From Liopterus haemorrhoidalis (taxonomy: Eukaryota > Arthropoda > Insecta > Coleoptera > Dytiscidae): DNA of 64,000 nucleotides. The position numbers and the translations under genes were made by a program. The stretch lies in contig OZ020619.1 in assembly GCA_963971575.1 (NCBI GenBank), positions 606,878 through 670,877 on the forward strand, in the 5' to 3' direction. Shown piece by piece: positions 23,645-34,705 of the stretch; position 1 is the stretch's first letter, and every line of letters starts with the position of its first letter. The notes below the pieces were generated by a model, which ran no database searches, was not told where the DNA came from, and worked only from the letters and a program-made list of their open reading frames with translations.

Positions 23645-24578
23645 AAATTTAATACGTTTTTACATTACATATTTAATTTTTACAACTGGAATATCATGGT
23701 GTACCATTACAATGTTATGGTACACCATGGTTAAAAACTAGCAAAAAAAAAAAATTAAAGTGTAGAACAGGCTTTATAGTTGCGACAAATTCGTTTTAGA
23801 ATGTCTCAGCGTCTCTACTAATTTCTTGTACACCTTTCTTTTCGGCGTTTTCCTCTGTCCGACCGGTTGATACCCATATCTTATAGTACTGAATTAATAA
23901 CATTTTTACAAAACCCAATAGTGAAATAGTTGCATTATTTTGATTGTTGTTTTATTTTGTTCCAGGTGTAAATGTTACAACTAGAAAGAAAATCGTGTGC
24001 TATTTTACTAATAAGCAATTTAAAAGTATTGAGAATTTTGCATTTTGCAAGTAAATTAAGTCTTTAATTCCTAATTTATTATTGTAATAGCTGAAATATA
24101 ATTCAGTTTAAATGCTTTTATCATAAATATTTTCATACAATTTGTATAGAAAACCAAAATAAGAATAGATATCATTTCTGTACAATAATTTTCTTTTTAT
24201 TAAAAACTAACTAAATCAAATACTAACAAATATATTCAATAGGTATTTCGTTCTAATTGGCTCAAAGGTATGTATCTAAAATATTTCAAACTCAAAAATG
24301 AAGACGGACATTAAAAAAAAATCGTGTTTCAAAATTTATGTAATGTAATATTTAGTAGTCTATTCTTATTTTGTCTTCAGGGGCGGTTTGTCAGGAATTG
24401 AGTCTCAACTGTAGTTATATTGAACCAACCATATAAGTAACTAAGTGTATATGACATTTAGTCATTAAAACACAAAACGTTGCCCCATTTTTAGTAACTA
24501 CGAACCGCCACTGGTCTTCATATATTTATAAATTTAGCGTCCTACAAATTTCTTAAGGGTTGGGCAACACTAGACTTA
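23645..24578. other. AT-rich stretch downstream of RhoGDI
   Basis: No coding frame. It may include a spliced RhoGDI 3' UTR exon beginning after the acceptor at about 23965. Otherwise I see nothing. Confidence 0.3.
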
Positions 24579-24697
24579 TGCTGCGTTCAGAACCTCGAAA
24601 TTAAGAATTAGAATTAACGTAAATGTTTGTTATACGTAAATGTACGTTATCGTTCACAACGTTTTAAATTAAAACTTATACTTATAAATTAAAATTA

Positions 24698-25795
24698 CCA
24701 GGTCTACAAGTATGAACTGCGGATTTTTTTTTTTAAATAAAACACATTAAACTCAAAAGAACAGTAAAAGTTTATTTATTCAAAGTATGCTCCATTAGAA
24801 GTTATACATTTTTCCCATCTTTCAGGCAATTTGTGAATACCTCGCCTCCAATGTGTTGCAAACTGCTTTTGTCTTATGTGATGGAGCTTTATCGTGAAGA
24901 AAGATTACCTTGTGCTGTCTTCTTTCGTATTCTGGTCGTTTTATGAGCAACGAATGGTTCAATTCGATCAGTTGTTGTTGGTAGCGTTGGTATTAACTGT
25001 TTCACCAGGTTTTAACAATTCATAATAGACCACACCCTTTTGGTCCCACCAAGTACAGAGCATTGTCTTTTTGCCAAAGCGATTCGGTCTTGCAGTTGAT
25101 GTGGATGGTGAGCCTGGGTTCACCCATGATTTTTTGTGTTTGGGATTTTCAAAATAAATCCATTTTTCATCGTCAGTAATGATACGATGCAAAAAAGATT
25201 TTCTTTTGTATCGTGCAAGCAAAATTTCACAAGTGTTTTTGCGTTTTTCCATCTGCCTCTCATTCAATGCATGTGGAACCCATCTGCCGACTTTCTGGAT
25301 CTTACCCATCTCTCTAAACAGCTTGTTGACTAACGCCTAACTGCTCTGCTAGTTGTTTTTGTGATTGACTATCGTCTTCCTGTAGCAATGTTTCCAATTT
25401 TGTATCTTCATATTTTTTTGGCGGTTTTCCATGTTCTTTGTCTGTAAGATCAAAGTCACCACTTTTGAAACGCCGAAACCATCGTTCACACGTATCTTGC
25501 GATGGAGCATATTCACCATAAGCTTCTCGAAGCAGTCGGTATGATTCAGCAGCAGTTTTTTTCAAATGAAAACAAAACAGTAGTACTGTCCGCGAATGCT
25601 CTTTATTTGGCACACAATTTGACATTTTTAACACAGTAAAACAAAACTATATGATCACTTTTCAAATTAGAACCTATACGCATTTGACACTTAATGATAA
25701 CTTAACAAAACGCCATATGTGTTGAAACTTTGAACTATACACTCTGTTTGCGCGGCAAGTTTGAAAAAATCCGCATTTCATACTTGTAGACCTGA
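24698..25795 (-). mobile_element. mariner element, mauritiana type, deleted copy
   Basis: The ends CCAGGTCTACAAGTATGAAC and its near-exact inverse (28 to 30 of 32 positions) are flanked by TA at 24696-24697 and 25796-25797. The length is 1098 bp against about 1.28 kb for intact members. The transposase gene is broken in three places (next entry). Confidence 0.9.
24784..25634 (-). pseudogene. mariner transposase (Mos1/mauritiana type), inactivated
   Basis: Read on the minus strand, the N-terminal helix-turn-helix region starts near SNCVPNKEHSRTVLLFCFHL, with RWFRRFKSGDFD and KEHGKPPKKYED. A deletion of about 11 bases after the SQQAV stretch (about 25318) shifts the frame. The second part reads [21 protein letters not shown] (first catalytic Asp) and [21 protein letters not shown] further frame change near 24985 precedes IFLHDKAPSH (second Asp). 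About 190 bp is then missing, so the stretch with the third catalytic Asp is gone before RGIHKLPERWEKC. The element cannot encode active enzyme. Confidence 0.9.
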
Positions 25796-26069
25796 TAGAA
25801 GTTTGTAGACTCCAAACCCTTACGTTAATTTATAATTGACGCATGCGCAGTAAGCACTTGTCAACCTAAAAAATTCTATGACCATATTTTTTTATTTATA
25901 TCCACATCTTTATGTTTTCTATGAGCATAAATATAAATTTTTCCTCTATTTTAATTCTTTTCAGAACTATGAAACACTCAAAAACTTATTAGCAACTGTA
26001 AACAGCTGTCAAATATCGATCGATAAAGAAGAAAATTTCTATCAGTGGCTTAATTTATATTGAGTAGTG

Positions 26070-26333
26070 ACATTACCGATAGAGGCGCTGTTTTCGCTTA
26101 CAATATGGCGATTGGAATAGGATTTTTTGACATTTGCCATTTGATACACAACAATTCACATTGCAGTTAATTTTTTGTTGCGATTAAGGACATTTTATTC
26201 ACTTTTCTTCACTTTAACACATAGAAACAATGCAATTAAATGAGCCACATCCACACAAAATCCTATTCCGTTAAGTTCCAAAATATTTCGCTAGGCGTCA
26301 CTTCAGTTATTGTCAGTTCTCAATTGTGAACAC
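26070..26333 (-). mobile_element. THAP-family P-like MITE (family K), copy 2
   Basis: A 264-bp inverse copy of 8172-8434 with ends TTGAGTAGTGACA and TGTCAGTTCTCAA. It lies inside element X. Confidence 0.65.
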
Positions 26334-26595
26334 TACTTAATTTCTACGTACAAATTTTATGTTAATTCTAATTTATAATTTGGAGGTTCTGAACGAAGCA
26401 TTAATTTTGGTCGCGTGAATTTAGCATTTTTTACTTCGGTTAGTGAAATGGTCAGCATAACTATAACCGAATTAACGCGCTAAATTCCGCATCTCCAGTC
26501 ATATTTTATATTAATAAAGCGTTAGAGGAAGATAAAAGAAGAATACATTAGATTCATTTCTTAAATACCAAAAGCTTATCTCATGGACAATTTCA

Positions 26596-27362
26596 TAGGG
26601 GAAACTTTTTAAGATCGCAGCGCCATATGCGGCAAAGCTGGAACACTCGAAAGTGACATTAAACTGTTACTCGTGTATTTGTTTACATAGTGAAAATGAA
26701 CACGAGTTGTATTTTTCCTGTTTTCCGAGCTTTTTTTTTATTTAAAGGTAATCTACGATTTACAAGATATGTAATAATATACTATTCTAAAGAAATTTCA
26801 AGGAAATTTTTAGTTTTTCATTGTATTTTTAATTCTTTTTGACTGTCTGTCAATATAACAACAAAAATATGGTAAATATATTAGTAAAAATTAATATCTC
26901 TGCCTGAAAAAGTAGAAGGGCCTTTTAATATATCAATTGATGATTTAGGAAAATTTTGGGTGGGATAAATGCTTTTTTTCTATCTTTTCTTGGACGTAAG
27001 AAATCACTTTCCATATAATGTAACGAGCAAACAAGCATGGGCTTGGATTTTTGCCCATTTTTAGTTTTTGGGTCCATAAAAACCTACGATCCACTTTCTC
27101 TCTGCCTCCAAACGTCGTTTCAATTGATATTTTCTTCGATTTAGGTAAATTATGGAATGTTTAAGAAGGATTCTTCCTTATTCATGATTTACATTGCGGC
27201 GCACAACAAAATTGATTGTTTTTTTTTTCCATGATTCACAAAAATAAAACACAAACAACAAAAAAACACGGATTTCTCCATTGAACAAAACAATACAATG
27301 TCACTTTCGTATTTTCCGCAAATTGCCACCAGATGTCAGGGCGCTTAGGAAGTTTCTCCTAT
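26596..27362 (+). mobile_element. Inverted-repeat element family J, copy 1
   Basis: The left end is ATAGGGGAAACTTTTTAAG and the right end GGAAGTTTCTCCTAT. The subterminal runs CGCAGCGCCATATGCGGCAA and TTCCGCAAATTGCCACC are not strict inverses. No frame of note. Confidence 0.6.
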
Positions 27363-27565
27363 TGTTTATATAGCCTTCAACACAGTCCACTGGATCGAAA
27401 TTCCGTTCGAACCCCAGACCGAAACCAATCAAATGTGGTGATCAACGTAATAAAATTTACGCCTGACGGACTATAAATTTTACTGGAGATAGTTTCAAAA
27501 GTTGTGTTGGATGTCAGATAGCATTGAAAGTTTTGAACGCAAAAAAATTGTAGTGCCTGTTAATA

Positions 27566-28508
27566 AATAGGGGATACGCATAAAATTTGTATTTCCTTAA
27601 AACTACATTATTTTGATATGTTAATGTTAGTTATGTCACCTAACAAAACAAAAATTACATTTTAATTAATATTATAGCCAAATTTTTGAATTAAAATATT
27701 GTAAATTTGAAATAAGCCGACCACGGAGCGAAGTTTGCCGAGTAAAACGACTGAGTATGACGTCAAACGATAGGGGTTTCACATCACAGATACAGCTACA
27801 ACATAATCTTTACACGTGTGTGTATTGTATTGTTCGAGAGTTTTGTATTTGTTTTTAAACAATTTTTCACGCATTTATTATTAAAATGGCAGATAAAGAT
27901 TTTGTTAGGGCTCAGAGTGATAATTTACCCAACATTGATGCATTTATGCTCATGGAATATATGAAAAATAATGAATGCTACAGTGCTAAAGAAATACGTG
28001 GTGTCAAAGTAATTTTTATTTTATATTCTATAACTTTATGTAAACAATATGAACGCTGCAACTCTGTAAAATGTAAATATTTATGTAATTTAGATGTCAG
28101 AATTTTACTACATTGTTTACATGAAGTTACAAAACGTTAGAGGCATAATTGAAATACTGCAATATAAGTTATCTATTTTAATATAAAATTTAATTCGGTA
28201 AACATGTATAAATTGTTTTTATAGAATTAAACTTTATTTTAATTAAAATCACTCTAACTTTACATGACCTATAAAAGTTATACAAACAAATAAGTTCATA
28301 ACAGACTATGTACGCCGGTAAGCTAGTAGTGTCATGCGTCAGTTAGAAGGGGTATGACGTCACACGTCGATTTCGCGCGCTACATACATTTATGATTTTT
28401 TTAAGCCTTCAAATTACAAAAAAAAAAATAAAAACTGTTTTTTATGTTTATATGCAACAAAGGGAATATAATAAAAAATAAAAAAATAAATCATGCCTAT
28501 CCCCTATT
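27566..28508 (+). mobile_element. Short element with inverted ends carrying one coding exon
   Basis: The ends read AATAGGGGATACGCAT and, inverted, ATGCCTATCCCCTATT (15 of 16 positions). Two further inverse-placed blocks, TATGACGTCAAACG (27757) and TATGACGTCACACG (28353), contain a CRE-like TGACGTCA. Between them is an ATG exon (27886). No target duplication can be read with confidence. Confidence 0.5.
27886..28008 (+). CDS. Possible first exon of a transposon-linked SWIM/YqaJ-type protein
   Basis: ATG in a good context (ATTAAAATGG) opens a frame beginning MADKDFVRAQSDNLPNIDAF and reaching KEIRGVK at 28008, where AAA is followed by the donor GTAATT. The frame runs open to 28140, but the residues after 28008 look like intron. 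I recall the pattern of an acidic MAD start, S-x-NLPxxDxFM and xEIRxVK from a multicopy insect protein family with a SWIM finger and YqaJ-like nuclease domain. Neither domain is present here, so this is inference. The exon would be a captured or stranded 5' exon inside a 943-bp element. Confidence 0.4.
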
Positions 28509-28838
28509 AGAATGCCAAATAGACTTTAGTGATTTGTAAGACGCTAAAATCTTTAAAAAAATCCCATTTACACAAAAAATCTAAAAATTATGGTAGTTTT
28601 AAAAATACAGATATAATAAAAATCATGTTTAGTCATTGTACATAAAATAAGACTTGATACTGAGACCAAAATCAACAAACTGCCACTAATAGGGCGGTTC
28701 TAATATAGGTGGTCCATAATATCAAAGATTCTACGTCATGAATAAAAGTTACTAAAATAATGACATCACTTTTAAGTACTTTACATGCGGAAGTTTAGTT
28801 TTTGTAAATACAGCACTGCCATCTAAATATTATTACAA
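28509..28838. other. Short intergenic stretch, nothing assignable
   Basis: AT-rich; no frame, hairpin or known repeat was recognised. Confidence 0.3.
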
Positions 28839-29636
28839 TAGACCATATTAGTAACTACGTCACAAAATGGGATTCAGTGCTACCGCCTCGCGGTTGGATT
28901 CCTTTTATTTGAATTTAGCATGTTGTTTTTTTATTAAATTGTATTTTGGAAATATAAATTAAGTTTTTAGAGTAAGAGAATGCTTCACATCAAAACTACA
29001 AGTCAATATTTATTTATTAAAATTCTTATTTTATACATTATAATTTAATATGACATTATTTTTGCAGAATAATATTATTTAGTAGGTTAATTTTGAAAAT
29101 GTTACGTTAATAATCGTTATTATCGCAAGTAACATAGCAATAAGTGTGTATGCCATATCTAAATGGTTTGAAGGAACAATATGTTGTTTTTATTTTATCC
29201 AGTATTGTTTTTCATTTTCATCTGTCAAAAAAACGAAAAAATTGCAATTAAGAATGTAGCTGTAATGGTTACAATTTGGAGCAAAACAATACACCATTAT
29301 GCATTCTAAAACAAAATATTAACGATTACTTAGTGTTAATTAAATAAATACTAAAGATATTTCGATTTTCATATTATTTAAAAACGTAACCTATATCTTC
29401 GTATTCTTATTTATATATTTATAAAATCATTATTCTATAATATAAAATATCTGGAGTGTATATATTAGTATATACTTATCAAAAATACATATTTTTTGCT
29501 CCAAAATTGAAGATATTCATAAAATTAAGGTAACAAAAGTAATATCATGTATTTTAAACCAGTTCAGAAAAACTTCAGAAGGACTCAGTTCCCAGATGGC
29601 AGCACATGTATGTGACGACACACTAATATGGTCTAT
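28839..29636 (+). mobile_element. THAP-carrying element family M, copy 1
   Basis: The ends ATAGACCATATTAGT and ACTAATATGGTCTAT are inverse, with CGTCAC/GTGACG just inside. Copy 2 is at 55299-56088 in inverse orientation. The minus strand carries the start of a THAP domain. Confidence 0.7.
29190..29297 (-). pseudogene. THAP domain remnant in element M1
   Basis: A 35-residue minus-strand frame begins MVYCFAPNCNHYS and ends EKQYWIK before TAA. It shows the first Cys pair (Cys-x4-Cys) and the conserved tryptophan of a THAP finger; the C-terminal Cys-x2-His is absent. The sister copy (55642-55719) stops ten residues earlier. Confidence 0.55.
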
Positions 29637-29770
29637 ATCAAGTATGTATTTAAGTTTCATACATTGTAGTAATAGTTTGGTTATAAATTCAAAATCCACA
29701 GTTTTAAGAATTATTAATATTAATACTACCAATAGAAGCCAAATAAAAATTTAATTTTTATTTAATAATA

Positions 29771-30176
29771 CAGTCTGTTCCAAACGGTTAAGCGGAACTA
29801 AATTTTGCAATCTAGTTACTTTCATCGTTTAAATCGTGCTTTTCGACCGTTTTGTTTAAGCTTTGTAAATCATACTTACAATACACATTTTTTGTTAAGG
29901 TTAATATCATTTTAAATTGTCATTTTCTTTATATTTTGATTTTTTGTGTCATTCTTAATACAAATTTCCCATTTATTTATTTTTTTGTCATTAAAATATA
30001 TAAAAAAATAATTTAATTTAGACATAGGACATTCGTTTCCATGGTTTCATTGTTGTAATTTTAAATTTTGACATTCCAACGTAAAAAATGAAATAACCCA
30101 AGCAAGGTCCCTTGTCGTGACAACCTAAAAGAACGAAATTCCCATTTAGTTCCGCCTAAGCGTTTGAAACAGACTG
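29771..30176 (+). mobile_element. Family A MITE, copy 5
   Basis: Complete copy with TA duplication. It is inserted at the left edge of the family B fragment that follows. Confidence 0.85.
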
Positions 30177-30178
30177 TA

Positions 30179-30503
30179 CTACCAATAATTTTATTTTAAT
30201 CAAAGATGCACTATAACAAAATTGTGGTACAATTTCATTTTATTTTTTTTTTATTTTTATTAAATAAAATGGATATAATATATAAATTTAAATGAAACTT
30301 AACCTTAAATATTCAAACCGCTGACAAAGGAGGTTATTAAATTAGAGCGAGAAAGAGAGATGTGACAGCGCAGACGCAAACTTAAGAACGTAAAAATTGC
30401 TGCTTTAGTTTGCTTAATAGGGGAACCAGTGTTGCCAATCAAACCCTGGGGTCTGTCGGCTTCTTCAAAGGCTTGCGCTACTTTGTATAATTTAGTGACT
30501 TTA
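30179..30503 (-). mobile_element. Inverted-repeat element family B, copy 2 (one end only)
   Basis: Inverse of parts of 4187-5182, with the terminus GTATAATTTAGTGACTTTA. It has one copy of the 128-bp segment that is doubled in B1. The other terminus is missing beyond the MITE. Confidence 0.6.
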
Positions 30504-31086
30504 GTTCAAACTAATCAAAACTTTTGATAAATAAAATTATAATTGTTGTTTTTCATTAATATATATGTATACAAAAACATACAAATTCATGTATTAATTC
30601 AATGAAACTATTTGGTGTTTAGAAATATTTAACTTACATTTTTTATTAACTTTGTGACTTAAATCTTCTAATATTGTGGATTACCGTGAATATATTTAAT
30701 ACTTGTATATAGCACAAGTTCATTTTCATTAAATGATTAAATTTCAGTCGCCAAAGTAAGTAAGAAGTTATGGTTTCTTACTCTAACGTCTGACACAGGT
30801 ATTGTTAGATACGGAGGTACAAACGGCAACAAAGATTAGATGGCCGTACTATAATTAATTGAAAATATTGTTTCCAAAGTTGAAGTCCAGAATGTCGACA
30901 ATTCTTGCCCCGCAAATAACACTTTATGCACCAGATCGTTCTTCAAATATATGATAGGGATTTGCAGCTAAGCACCCTACCATCTGGTGAGTGTTTCATG
31001 AACTTGTCTACGACAGATAACATTTCGTTTCGTCTATTGGTTTTGTATGAAGTTTGTTTTTAAAGTTTTATTATAATCATTGAAAA
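30504..31086. other. Intergenic stretch, nothing assignable
   Basis: AT-rich, no convincing frame. It may hold 5' flank of the THAP remnant that follows. Confidence 0.3.
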
Positions 31087-31323
31087 ATGTATAATACATA
31101 TTGTTGTGTGCCTATGTGCAATTCATTGAAAAGAAGAAACCCGGAAATATCGTTTCATTTGTTTCCACCAATATCCGACACCGTACGGTTCGAAACAAAA
31201 TTGGGAAAACAAGAGATTAGGAATCGACGCGATGTTTAGATAAACAATTTAAAAATTGGAAAAAAAGTGAGCCCTTATATGAAAGTTTGCTCATTACATT
31301 TTAATGATAGTGACTACAAATAA
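31087..31323 (+). pseudogene. THAP-domain reading frame with an in-frame stop
   Basis: From ATG 31087 the frame reads MYNTYCCVPMCNSLKRRNPE with ISFHLFPP, then an in-frame TAG at 31237. In the same frame it then continues to KVCSLHFNDSDY and TAA at 31321. The order Cys-x4-Cys, FHxFP, and later Cys-x2-His-Phe is the full C2CH THAP layout. The Trp ligand region is replaced or lost near the stop. It is a fourth THAP lineage in this window, different from families H/K and M. Confidence 0.6.
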
Positions 31324-31515
31324 TATTTTCAATTTTGTATTTATTATCGCATATCTTGAAAATTCCTGTTATTGTGTGTGGGTTTGATTATAATGCACAA
31401 ATCTGTATAAATCTTTAAGAACTAACTGTTTTTCTTAGTGACCCCACACAATATTATATGCCCAGCATTGTAGATTTCTACCCCTTCGTAAACAACACGG
31501 GAATCATTATTTAAA

Positions 31516-31541
31516 CCGCGTGATGCCAGTGCATCACGCGG
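31516..31541. other. Perfect 11-bp GC-rich hairpin
   Basis: CCGCGTGATGC, a CAGT loop and the exact inverse GCATCACGCGG. It lies between the THAP and MADF remnants. Its role is unknown; it could be an element terminus or a chance palindrome in a GC-richer patch. Confidence 0.5.
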
Positions 31542-31597
31542 CTTTAGGCTTAAATTCGGGTTGTGATTCAAACGCCGATGAGTAACGTTGTTTATAG

Positions 31598-31720
31598 ATG
31601 GAGTGGACAAATGAAAAAGTGCTTAAATTGATCGATTTATACCGGGATCGTCCTGTTTTGTGGGACTGTCGTTTAAAGGACTATAAAAAAAGGACTATGT
31701 CGTTTAAAGGTTTACTTTGA
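31598..31720 (+). pseudogene. MADF-type DNA-binding domain, N-terminal fragment
   Basis: A 40-residue frame reads MEWTNEKVLKLIDLYRDRPV, then LWDCRLKDYKKR, and ends in TGA. The I-x-x-Y-x-x-x-P-x-LWD and YK-x-R pattern is the start of a MADF (Myb/SANT-like) domain. Such domains occur in host regulators and in the accessory protein of Harbinger transposons. The D3 element begins 17 bp later, so the 3' part may have been displaced. Confidence 0.55.
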
Positions 31721-31736
31721 AATCTTGAACATGTAA

Positions 31737-32339
31737 TACCCTTTTCACACTAGAACTTTAAGACGAATGAACTTAAAGTTCCCCGATGTTTAACATCGGT
31801 TTGCTTTCACACTTGATATTTTAATCCTTAGTGCTGTCATCAGCTACAGTAAATTTGTCCTTAAGTTACCGTCATGAAATTACCAGTTTTGAACTGTCTG
31901 CGCAGACGCACATTTTGAATTATTATAAACAAATATAGATATTTCATTTCATTCTACAATAAAGACACTACAATAAAGAATATATTACACCTGTATTAAC
32001 ATGTAAGTTGATACATTTTATCTCAATTATTGTAGCTCTGTATTTTATTAAACACATTATTAATATAAATAATTTTATTATAACAACAAGTATAAACTTC
32101 TTATAACGTCGATATAATACAGTATTCTTGTTTATGATAATATAAAATGTTGACAGCACAAATTCATGGAGAATTTTTTTATAATAGAAATTAAGTTGGC
32201 ATGGCGGAGGATGTTTAAGACGCAGATCTCTGTCTTAAACATCGCTTGTATTTAGACGAGGCCATACGGTTTCACATTAGCGTTTAAAGATACATTCACT
32301 TTAACATCCGATCTTAAAGTTCTAGTGTGAAAAGGGTAT
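31737..32339 (-). mobile_element. Inverted-repeat element family D, copy 3
   Basis: Ends ATACCCTTTTCACACTAGAA and its inverse. The body matches 1311-1850 in inverse orientation, without the nested element. Confidence 0.75.
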
Positions 32340-32810
32340 ATCTTTGGCGGCTGAAAATGTACAATAAGCAATATAGAAGTATTAAATGTATGATTATAAT
32401 AAAATTGAAACAGATACAACTAAAGCGAAACTCTAACAATCTGAAATTGGCTGCAATTGACAGTATTCGCTAACTTCACATCTGTGAGATCTGTTTCTAA
32501 ATGTTCCGAATTGAATTCTAAAGAAATAACCAGCCCAAAATGAGTAGTGACCTTATCTGTGCTTTATTCTGTCCCCCAGTGGGGGCAGTTGAGATATTTC
32601 ATTGTGTAGTCTTAGCTTTCTGTATGTTGTGTAATGTGTATAAGTACCTATAACCTCAAGTCAATGAGCGAATTAGAGTCTTGTGCTCTCATATTATTGT
32701 GATCCAGTCTACCGTGTATTTTAGACAAAGATTTACACTACATTAAAACAAATTTTATTATATTTACATCCTATATATGTGTTTTATTCAATACCTTTCA
32801 CCGCTTAACA
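32340..32810. other. Intergenic stretch, nothing assignable
   Basis: No frame or repeat recognised. Confidence 0.3.
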
Positions 32811-32818
32811 GTGATGGG

Positions 32819-33528
32819 CGTTTACACGTAAACTTTAATTGTTTACGTTTACGTGTAAACTTATGTAAACAATTGGTAAACTTGTCAACAATGTAAACAA
32901 TGTAAACTTTGTAAACTGTCAAATAATGAGGTTAGTTTTAGTTATTTAATACGAATAATAGAGAGTTAATGAACAAGTATATTCAGTTAAAAACAATAAA
33001 TTTATTTAAAAAAATGGTGGGAAGAAACCGAAGGAATAGTTCTGAAGAACTAGGTTTTGTTTTAATTAAAGAAAATAAAAGAAAATACAGGGCGTTATGC
33101 AAAATTTGCAATGAACCTTTTCGTTATTAAAAAATATAGGCTGATTTTCTTAAAGGAGAAATTTAATGTATTTTGTTATTAAAAAAATTAGACTGAATTT
33201 TTTCTTTTTCATATTCATATTTACTAATTGGTATGTAACACCTGTATAATGATGCAAATTCGATTTTTATTAATATGTATATTGGCTTATCCTAATTTTA
33301 TATACTTACTTTTTCATTTAAAATCGTTTCATTAAAATTTTATTATTTATAAAAATGTATTGAAAATGAGGTTCTGTAATTCAAAACAAGTGCGCATGTC
33401 TAAATCATTGTTTACAATGTTTACGTTGTTTACATTGTTTACAAGAGTTTTTGTGTTTACTTTACATCAATTGTTTACGCGTCAACAATGAGGTAACTTA
33501 CATCATGTAACTTACGCGCCCATCACTG
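32819..33528 (+). mobile_element. hAT-type element family G, copy 2, with exact 8-bp target duplication
   Basis: The ends CAGTGATGGGCG and CGCCCATCACTG are flanked by CCGCTTAA at 32811-32818 and again at 33529-33536. The 8-bp duplication and CAGTG ends define hAT. It carries the BED remnant below. Confidence 0.92.
33014..33130 (+). pseudogene. BED-type zinc-finger remnant in hAT copy G2
   Basis: A 38-residue frame with the same start as 11394, ending CKICNEPFRY before TAA. Three residue changes separate the copies. Confidence 0.5.
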
Positions 33529-33586
33529 CCGCTTAATTGGGACAGCTGTTTATTTGGTACAACTCCTTACTTCTTCAAGACAATAA

Positions 33587-34095
33587 TGGCCCGGTTACAC
33601 GATGCCAGTAACTTGTGCAAGTACTGGCACAAGTACTTGTGCCAGTACTTGCACAAGTCGTTTACACGTATATTCCAGTATCTTATTTAAGTAACCTTGC
33701 AAAAAACCCGAAACACACTGCAAAATGTAGATGCTTCCAATTATTTTGTATGCGTAAAACCGTCTTTTTAACGCGCCAATTTTCTATGTTTAACCTAATT
33801 TTATTTATTTTATGCGTACGTCTTTCTAAACAAAAATGAATCGGCGCCAAAAACTGCATTTATTAAAAAAAGATGTGAAAAAGTTTGTTTTTGTAACCGC
33901 GAAAATACATCAGCTGTTCATGGCGGCCATTTTTAAGTCACTGGCACGGCTACTTGTGCCAGTAAATAGGAACGGCTTCTATTCACTTGACTTGCATGAG
34001 ATACTTGTGCCAGTACTGCATGTACGTTTACACGATGCCAGTGACTGGTGCAAGTACTTACTGGTGCAAGTTACTTGCATCGTGTAACTGAGCCA
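33587..34095. mobile_element. Harbinger-type MITE (family Y)
   Basis: The ends TGGCCCGGTTACACGATGC and, inverted, GCATCGTGTAACTGAGCCA are flanked by TAA at 33584-33586 and 34096-34098. A 3-bp TAA/TTA duplication is typical of PIF/Harbinger. Inside both ends there are many copies of ACTTGTGCCAGTAC-like subterminal motifs, probable transposase binding sites. Confidence 0.75.
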
Positions 34096-34111
34096 TAATG
34101 CTCGACATGTA

Positions 34112-34446
34112 CAGTGCGATCATTAATTCCTGAACGTTATGCAATACTTGACAGAAACATTTAGTTATCAAACTTATTTCCATAAACACAGGCGTACATT
34201 CTATTTTACCTTATACGAATTGATTATTAAATGAACACTGTTTTTCTCTACACACCAATGAGTTGATAACAAATATTAAGTTAGCAATTGATTTTCGTTG
34301 TTCCTCGGGTGAGTTCGGGCCAACGAAGTAATCTGATTGGCTTTTTGTTAAATTGGTATTTTCAGCTGTGAATTAGAATACAGTTTTGATATTTTTAATC
34401 CCACTGTTTACCATTATGTAAAGGTCAGGAATTAATGATCGCACTG
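34112..34446. mobile_element. Tc1/mariner-type MITE (family Z)
   Basis: A 335-bp element with ends CAGTGCGATCATTAATTCCT and its inverse, flanked by TA. It has no coding sequence and starts 17 bp after element Y ends. Confidence 0.85.
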
Positions 34447-34705
34447 TATTATTTTGCTAGAACAGGTGATTTTTTTTAATGATTGTTAAGCAGTTTTTAT
34501 GCATATTGGCATATTTAATTTTGTAAATTTCATTATGATTTTAACAAAAAATAATTATAAATATTTTTACATTTTAAAATTTTCGTCATTGTGACGTAGA
34601 TAAAATTAGTAACTATCTACTCATCAAAATAGCAGCGAATTTTTATCTAATAGGATATTTTAGAGAATTATTCTCCCATGCATGACATATAAAGTAAAGT
34701 CCCTA

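Larger units (their letters stand above)
24579..26400. mobile_element. Inverted-repeat element family X, carrying mariner and K2 insertions
   Basis: The ends TGCTGCGTTCAGAACCTC and, inverted, GAGGTTCTGAACGAAGCA are followed by matching AATTAGAATTAACG/TTAATTCTAATT runs. About 1.36 kb of its 1.82 kb is the mariner (24698-25795) plus the K2 element (26070-26333). Confidence 0.6.

Noticed and set aside
33615..34087. Two frames of 74 and 83 codons
   Set aside because: Both lie in the Harbinger-type MITE Y and run into its inverted end; residues reflect subterminal motifs.
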